A DNA stretch of 64,000 nucleotides, taken from an uncultured Parafilimonas sp. Its GTDB lineage: Bacteria > Bacteroidota > Bacteroidia > Chitinophagales > Chitinophagaceae. Each line of letters begins with the position of its first letter. The stretch's first letter is position 1. Shown here piece after piece: positions 59,326 to 64,000 of the stretch. The stretch is from contig CAIRZB010000003.1 in assembly GCA_903882935.1 (NCBI GenBank), positions 52,540-116,539 on the forward strand, written 5' to 3'. Both the position numbers and the translations under genes were made by a program. The notes beneath the pieces are model-generated. The model did no database searches and had not been told where the DNA came from. It saw only the letters and a list, made by a program, of their open reading frames with translations.

Positions 59326-60000
59326 ATTTCGCGCTAAGATGCTAAGGCGCAAAGAATAAGCATGCGAAATATAATCCTCCGTCATAGCGAACCCGCGCTT
59401 GTGGTAATACAACCCGTATTGTGTTTGCGGGGGGTGTGGCTATTCTGCTGGAGTAGTTTATTTCGCGCGAAGACGCTAAGGCGCAAAGAATAAGAAAACG
59501 AAATATAATCCGCTGTAATAGCGAACCCGCCCATACCGTAATCAAACCCGTATCGTGCTTGCAGCGGGTGTGGCTAACTGCTGGAGTAGTTTATTTCGCG
59601 CGAAGACGCTAAGGCGCAAAGAATAAGAAAACGAAATATTATCCTCCGACATAGCGAACCCGCCCATACGGTATTAAAACCCGTTTGGTGTTTGCAGCGG
59701 GTGTGGTTATCTGCCCAAAACATCGTTGTAGGCTAAAAGATAGCCACAGCGCGTACCATCCCACAAATCCGTTATCGCGCTTCGCTATAACGATGCTTTA
59801 TAATCTGCAAGTTCCGGGGACGCCGTGTCATAGCGAACCCGCGCCTGCGGTAATAAAAGCCATATCATGTTTTCAGCGGGAGTGGCTATGTGCCCAAAAC
59901 ATCGTTGTATGCTAAAAGATAGCCATCCCGCAGTGCGGGACGTGCCATCCCACAAATCCGTTGTCGCGCTTCGTTATGATGATGCATCATAAACAGCAAG
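59326..60000. repeat. Nested tandem-repeat field
   Basis: Two overlapping arrays. Unit A starts with atttcgcgcgaagacgctaa at 59326, 59460 and 59593 (period 133-134). Unit B, from 59652 and 59831 (period 179), carries tgcccaaaacatcgttgta and gctaaaagatagcca. Both contain the same core, TAGCGAACCCGC ... GCGGGTGTGGCTA (starts 59385, 59519, 59652, 59831), whose ends are inverted and can fold into a long hairpin. There is no ORF. The gcgcgaagacgctaaggcgc motif resembles interspersed repeats I recall in other bacterial genomes. Confidence 0.85.
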
Positions 60001-60043
60001 CCCAAAAGAGGAACCGTCCTACCCAACCAACTTAAAGCCTGTA

Positions 60044-60760
60044 CTACAACACAAAAAAGTCAATCACCAGGCTGCAAACCTCGTCTTGCTCGCTGATGCC
60101 CCAAAAACAAGGGTAGGCCCCATCGCCATTGCCCGAAACGAACATCATAATATTGTGTAAGGGGTTATTGGGCAGGTTAAAATTAAGCCATTCGCCAATA
60201 TCCTTGGGGTCGGCAGGGTTAACGGCATTTTTCTTAAACTGGGCCGCAAAAAAATCGTTGTATATGTTAAAACTGGCACCGCTGTTTTGGTACAGCTGTG
60301 TGGCAAACTGGTTGTACAAACCCCTGGTTTCCGCATCGCAAAAACAGGCCAAACCCGCATCAACCGGAAAGCCCAAAAACTCATCCGGCTGCTGCAGGTC
60401 AGCCAAATCCTGCCCGGCAGCAACGGCCATTTCCCATTGCACGGTGCGCGCAGGGCTAAATGCAATTTTTGCCAACGCATACTTGCTTTCCCCCTCCGCT
60501 GGTTTTGTAACGCATACGCTAACTGGGTATTGGCCCGGTGCCACGGTTCTGGTAAGGGCGTTGGTTTCGTAAATGCCCACCAAAGGGTCACATACAATAA
60601 TATGGCCCGTGGGCACATGCAGCATGCCCAATAACAACTGTTCCACCGTTGTATTGTCCACCAGCGTATTGTCAAAATATTTGTTGTAATCTACCAACGC
60701 ATATTTGGCACCCGCTTCGTCTTGGGCGTTGGCTGTTTGTTGCTCCCCTGTAACCTGCAT
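60044..60760 (-). CDS. DUF4241-family protein
   Basis: A 238-residue cytoplasmic protein of the DUF4241 type. The motifs HVPTGHIIVCDPLVGIYETN and GNGDGAYPCFWGISEQDEVC at the C-terminus are the family signatures (G-D-G-x-Y-P-x-x-W-G). The family has been described in the context of polymorphic-toxin immunity, but no toxin gene is adjacent here. It has no signal peptide. Confidence 0.82.
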   Translation of the reverse strand: MQVTGEQQTANAQDEAGAKYALVDYNKYFDNTLVDNTTVEQLLLGMLHVPTGHIIVCDPLVGIYETNALTRTVAPGQYPVSVCVTKPAEGESKYALAKIAFSPARTVQWEMAVAAGQDLADLQQPDEFLGFPVDAGLACFCDAETRGLYNQFATQLYQNSGASFNIYNDFFAAQFKKNAVNPADPKDIGEWLNFNLPNNPLHNIMMFVSGNGDGAYPCFWGISEQDEVCSLVIDFFVL

Positions 60761-60785
60761 AACCTGTATTTATGGGTGTAAATGT

Positions 60786-60827
60786 AAAAAAAACTGGCTA
60801 ACGGCTGCTTATGCACCCGTTAGCCAG
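60786..60827 (-). terminator. Terminator of the beta-barrel protein gene
   Basis: CTGGCTAACGG (60794-60804) and CCGTTAGCCAG (60817-60827) are a perfect 11-bp stem. On the minus strand the stem is followed by eight T residues (60786-60793). It lies 14 bases past the stop codon at 60841. Confidence 0.92.
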
Positions 60828-60840
60828 CGTATATAATTGG

Positions 60841-61650
60841 CTATAGCCGTTTGCCCATGGGCAAATCAACCCCTAAGCTTAAAATCATTTCGTAGGTACC
60901 AAAGGCCTGGTGGGCGGAGCCTTCGTAAATTTTTAGGCCGCTGTAACGCGCGTAGTCAAATTTATTGGCAAATTCCAGGTACACGCTCTTATAAAAGGTA
61001 CCGCGCAAAGCAGCTTCTGCGCCTATGTTCCAGCCGCCCAGCTGAAAATGTGGCTTATTCCTAACCCCAAAAAACTCATTTTCCACGTGGGGTATTACCG
61101 GGCCAATGCCAGCCTTGCCAAAAAAGTCAAGCTTAACGTTACCGTTTTTGGTGGCCAGCAGGTGCTGCCGTTTGGTTATGTTGAACAGTAAAAAATTAGC
61201 CCCGTTGTTTAGGTAATAAAAAAAGCCATTGCCGGGGTTAAAGGCCACCGCGGTATCTACCTGCCTGCCGTTCAGCTTGCCGGCTATGTGCGCGTTTTGG
61301 TCGGCAAAAATAAACTTGGTATGGTCAAAATTTATTTCAAAGCCCCAGCCCTTTTGCTTGTTGAAGATAAAGCCCAACCGGTAGTTGTACTGGGGTATGC
61401 TGATGGCCTTGTTGAAAATGCCCTCGTCCCAACCCGGGTGGTCGTGGCCCTTAATGTTGGTAAATTTGTAGTCGTTGCCCAAGGCAGGCTGCACAATGCT
61501 AACGTTGCTGCGGGTGTACCATTCCTTGTTGTACCCCCAGGAAAAATAGAATTCCCCTTTGCGTTCTTTCTTTTTGGTTTGGGCGGCTGCGCTGCCCCCC
61601 AGCAATACCACTAACAAACATGCCGTAACCGCTGCAAAAACAATTTTCAT
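60841..61650 (-). CDS. Outer-membrane beta-barrel protein of unknown function
   Basis: A 269-residue exported protein. The start at 61650 (MKIVFAAVTACLLVVLLGGS) gives the signal peptide; the frame to 61716 was rejected. The mature part has alternating beta strands with aromatic ends (EFYFSWGYNKEWYTRSNVSI, YNYRLGFIFNKQKGWGFEIN, VYLEFANKFDYARYSGLKIY) and a C-terminal strand GTYEMILSLGVDLPMGKRL. It looks like a small, eight- to ten-stranded barrel. No specific family is named. Confidence 0.75.
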   Translation of the reverse strand: MKIVFAAVTACLLVVLLGGSAAAQTKKKERKGEFYFSWGYNKEWYTRSNVSIVQPALGNDYKFTNIKGHDHPGWDEGIFNKAISIPQYNYRLGFIFNKQKGWGFEINFDHTKFIFADQNAHIAGKLNGRQVDTAVAFNPGNGFFYYLNNGANFLLFNITKRQHLLATKNGNVKLDFFGKAGIGPVIPHVENEFFGVRNKPHFQLGGWNIGAEAALRGTFYKSVYLEFANKFDYARYSGLKIYEGSAHQAFGTYEMILSLGVDLPMGKRL

Positions 61651-62242
61651 CTTACTATCTGCTTTAATTTTCCCAAAATATACCCTGTCAAAATCTAACA
61701 CGCATTTCATCGGCAAAAAAGCAAGCGTTGCAAAAAGTGCCGCAGCAATACAGTAGCGGCACCCCTATTTCGGGTGCAAAAGTAATAAAGATTGTGGTTG
61801 GTTGGATATTTAGGCGCACATGTAAATATCAGTGAATGGGTTACAGTCTTTTTGCGGAGGGGAAATACTTTGGGGACGGGCTGTGGGGATGGATTGCAGG
61901 GTTTAAAAAGAAAACCTATCTTGCAACTATGCAAAAAATAATGATTATCCACAATTTGGTACAAGCGTAAAAAAATCCCCGTTTACTGGATTTGTGGAGA
62001 CACAAATCTGGGCGAAGGCCCCCGGTTGTGCCCCCACAACCGTATTATGGGCTTGACCATACAGCCTTGGTTTTTTTTAAAAAAATCAGCTAAACCAAAT
62101 TGCGGATAATCATTAAAAAACTTACCCAGTACGTCTATTTTGTTTAGCTTTCAGCTCGTTTGCGTAAGAAACCGAAAAGCCCAACAAGCCAATCACCAAT
62201 ACAACCAAGAATACAATGATGATATTTAGCAAGGGGGCCAAT
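61651..62242. other. Gene-free region with a paired stem-loop repeat
   Basis: At 61983-62045, gtttactggatttgtggaga followed by cacaaatctgggcgaagg and ggttgtgcccccacaacc is the reverse-oriented relative of the 2144-2345 repeats, with the two hairpins in the opposite order. The rest shows no ORF. Confidence 0.6.
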
Positions 62243-62782
62243 ATGGACAGGCAGGAATTTTGGCAAATAATGGAATGGTCGTTGGCAAAATCGCACAACA
62301 ACCAACAAGTGCAAGAAAACCTGGTTATTGAAAAGCTGGTAACCTATACCCCCAGCCAGATAATTGATTTTGAGATAATTTTAAGGCAATTGCTAAAGGA
62401 GGCCAATGATTATACTGTTGCCGCTGCGGAAAAGATTATGCAAGCGTGGGTGAGCGACAACCCTTACCTATATTTTCGTTGCTGGCTGATAAGCCAAGGT
62501 AAAAACACCTTTGAAGCAACCATCAAAAACCCTGATTTTCTTGCCGACAAAACAGATAAACATACCAACACCGACTTTGAAACCCTGCTGTACGTGGCCG
62601 ACAAAGCCTACCAACAAAAGACGGGGAAAAAAGTAGCAGATGACAGCTTCCCAAGGAATGCTGCCGTAGAACGAGACCCGCAGCTTGATTACGACATGGG
62701 CGCACCGCCAACAAAGGGAACAGAGTGGCAAACAGCGCAACTGCCAACACTTTACCCTAAATTATGGGCGAGGTTTCATTAG
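62243..62782 (+). CDS. DUF4240-family protein
   Basis: A 179-residue cytoplasmic protein. The start at 62243 (MDRQEFWQIMEWSLAKSHNN) and the following EKLVTYTPSQIIDFEIILRQ are typical of DUF4240. DNPYLYFRCWLISQGKNTFE and the acidic D-F-E-T-L-L-Y-V-A-D-K-A segment follow, and the end is PTLYPKLWARF. DUF4240 proteins are small, often near polymorphic-toxin or immunity loci. The frame to 62216 is rejected. It lies 593 bases from the DUF4241-neighbouring genes. Confidence 0.85.
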   Translation: MDRQEFWQIMEWSLAKSHNNQQVQENLVIEKLVTYTPSQIIDFEIILRQLLKEANDYTVAAAEKIMQAWVSDNPYLYFRCWLISQGKNTFEATIKNPDFLADKTDKHTNTDFETLLYVADKAYQQKTGKKVADDSFPRNAAVERDPQLDYDMGAPPTKGTEWQTAQLPTLYPKLWARFH

Positions 62783-63064
62783 GGGTTGGGTGGTTTTGCG
62801 CGATAGAAGGTATTGAGGATGGTTAATGCATAGCTGCGCTATAGCTAGCGGGGTTTGGTGGTATTATTGGCTTTGTGGTGGTGGGTTGTGTAGCCTTTGG
62901 TTTTGCAAATAATCTTCGTAGAAGGGGTTTGATCAAGAAATCGAGATGGCACTGCGGAACATTTAGATTAACGGTGTGCGGCTGATTTTCTTAATAATGT
63001 TTCGTTCAAGAGATAATCAATTAGTAATTTCACTCTAAATCGCTAAGGTTAAACCATTTTACTT

Positions 63065-63880
63065 ATGGATACGAATATTGATAATCTTAAAAGATTAATT
63101 GACCAGATAAGATTAATTGGTTTTTGGAATCGACTTTTTGGCTGGAAAAAGATTAAGCAGCTTGTTCTAGAAGCTATGACTGATTTGCAAAAATTGGTTA
63201 CAACTACAGAAAACCTTCAGGAACAAAATAATGAGTTAAAAAATGAAAAATCACTTTTGTCGGGAGAGCTGGACTTAACAAAAAAGACTCTGATACTACT
63301 AACTAAAGAGGTAGAAGATTTAAAACAAATTGGGCTGAATAATAACGGTAAAATAAACCAGTATGCTGCCGACCTTGCTTCAAAAATAAAAACAATTGAG
63401 AATGATGAAAGAAGAATTAACGAATTTGATTCAGATAATAAACTGCTTGTTCAAAGAAATGAGCAGCTTGAAAAATCTAATAAAAAATTAGGTGAAGAAG
63501 CTGCTACATCGGCGGAAGTAGTAAGCAATCTCACGAGGCGCAAATCGGAATTAGATTTGGAAGTATTAGGATTAAAGAGAGATTTACAAGCAATTCAACA
63601 AGAGGTTGAAGAATTGAAGAAACAAAACACTCAGTTTTCGTCGAATGAAGAGAATAAAAAGTTGGAGTATTCCAACGCTATGGCAACACTTAATAGTATT
63701 CAACAAGAAATAAAAACGGCAAGAGATAAAGAGATAGAAGATAGGCATATAGCGGAGGTAACCCATTTAGAAAATTTAAAAAATACATGGTCTAATCACC
63801 AGGAATATGTTAAGCAAGCTATAAAAGCAATTTGTAACAAACACATTATTGAATATGTTTGGAAAATCCACGTAAACTAA
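63065..63880 (+). pseudogene. Truncated coiled-coil protein, cut by a probable IS21-like element
   Basis: The frame encodes 271 residues: a short N-terminal domain (LIGFWNRLFGWKKIKQLVLE), then a ~170-residue heptad-rich coiled coil (about 45-225). It ends in NTWSNHQEYVKQAIKAICNK HIIEYV, and stops nine residues later. I would expect a family C-terminal domain (nuclease-like, RmuC-type) to follow, but only WKIHVN and TAA appear. The change coincides with IS-end-like sequence from 63859. The region is AT-rich relative to its neighbours, suggesting acquisition by transfer. Confidence 0.6.
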
Positions 63881-64000
63881 CCCCCTTCGGCCAAAAGAAT
63901 CAGGTCCCCTTCGGCCATTTCAAATTGACCCCCTGATACCGGCTCAAACTGCCCCCCTGTAAAAGCAGGTAAAGAACAATTGTTTTTGTAGGATAATAAT
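63859..64000. mobile_element. Probable left end of an IS21-family-like element
   Basis: From the TG at 63859 the sequence runs tggaaaatccacgtaaacta followed by acccccttcggccaaaag. Then short repeats appear: ccccttcggcca twice, and (caaa)ttgaccccc/tcaaactgccccc twice. Multiple short repeats of a GACCCCCT-type near the end are typical of IS21 elements in Bacteroidota. The transposase genes lie outside the window. Element identity and the exact boundary are inferred. Confidence 0.5.

Noticed and set aside
59326..60000. CRISPR array
   Set aside because: Units are 133 and 179 nt, spacers are not unique, and no cas genes are nearby.

Overview
The window looks like part of a chromosome of a Bacteroidota bacterium, most likely of the Chitinophagales/Chitinophagaceae type. 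The signs are TAnnTTTG-type -7 boxes, a type IX secretion C-terminal sorting domain, TonB-dependent receptors with carboxypeptidase-like N-terminal domains, a DUF4954 protein, a fused NagB/PIG-L protein, a three-gene succinate dehydrogenase with a single b-type membrane subunit, and abundant dispersed palindromic repeats. I saw no rRNA, tRNA or CRISPR array. The species assignment is inference from gene content only.

Layout. 1-7.5 kb: end of a VOC protein, a class I glutamine amidotransferase, a GNAT, a PAP2 phosphatase, valS, a small lipoprotein, a decayed transposase and a shortened MmcQ/YjbR gene. 7.5-12.0 kb: a probable sugar-acid operon (dihydrodipicolinate synthase-like lyase, sodium/solute symporter, HpcH/HpaI aldolase, SMP-30 lactonase). 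12-21.5 kb: small hypothetical genes, a TPR-like secreted protein with gyrA, a GYF_2 membrane protein, and an ECF sigma factor with a membrane-protein partner. 21.6-26 kb: a heavy-metal cluster (HMA-TonB receptor fusion, a protein with three HMBD repeats, a HYC_CC_PP protein) and a broken YdeI-family gene. 26-34.8 kb: a DUF3472-FKBP fusion, tsaD, a lone MacB-type permease, a second TonB receptor and small secreted proteins. 35-44 kb: a very large T9SS-sorted beta-propeller protein, a gene-free region that may encode a small RNA, and sdhC-sdhA-[GxxExxY]-sdhB. 44-50 kb: tsaC/sua5 overlapping a macrodomain hydrolase, then an alpha-L-fucosidase / Zn-dehydrogenase / tagaturonate reductase cluster. 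50-60 kb: a DUF6600 lipoprotein, NagB-PIG-L, a PAP2_C protein, DUF4954, a DUF3858 remnant, a metallophosphoesterase and a nested tandem-repeat field. 60-64 kb: DUF4241 and DUF4240 proteins, a beta-barrel protein, and an AT-rich coiled-coil gene that appears cut by the end of an IS21-like element.

The most unusual feature is valS. Two arrays built on a 7-nt period lie inside the coding sequence and are translated in frame, adding roughly 90 and 20 residues. A third 7-nt-periodic array fills the predicted 5' leader of the same gene. Seven is not a multiple of three, so copy-number change would normally destroy this essential gene, yet the frame is intact. Other repeat families (paired stem-loops, CCCCTnnAGGGG palindromes, a 17-bp perfect hairpin, the nested array at 59.3-60.0 kb) occupy most gaps, and one has been recruited into the N-terminus of tsaD.
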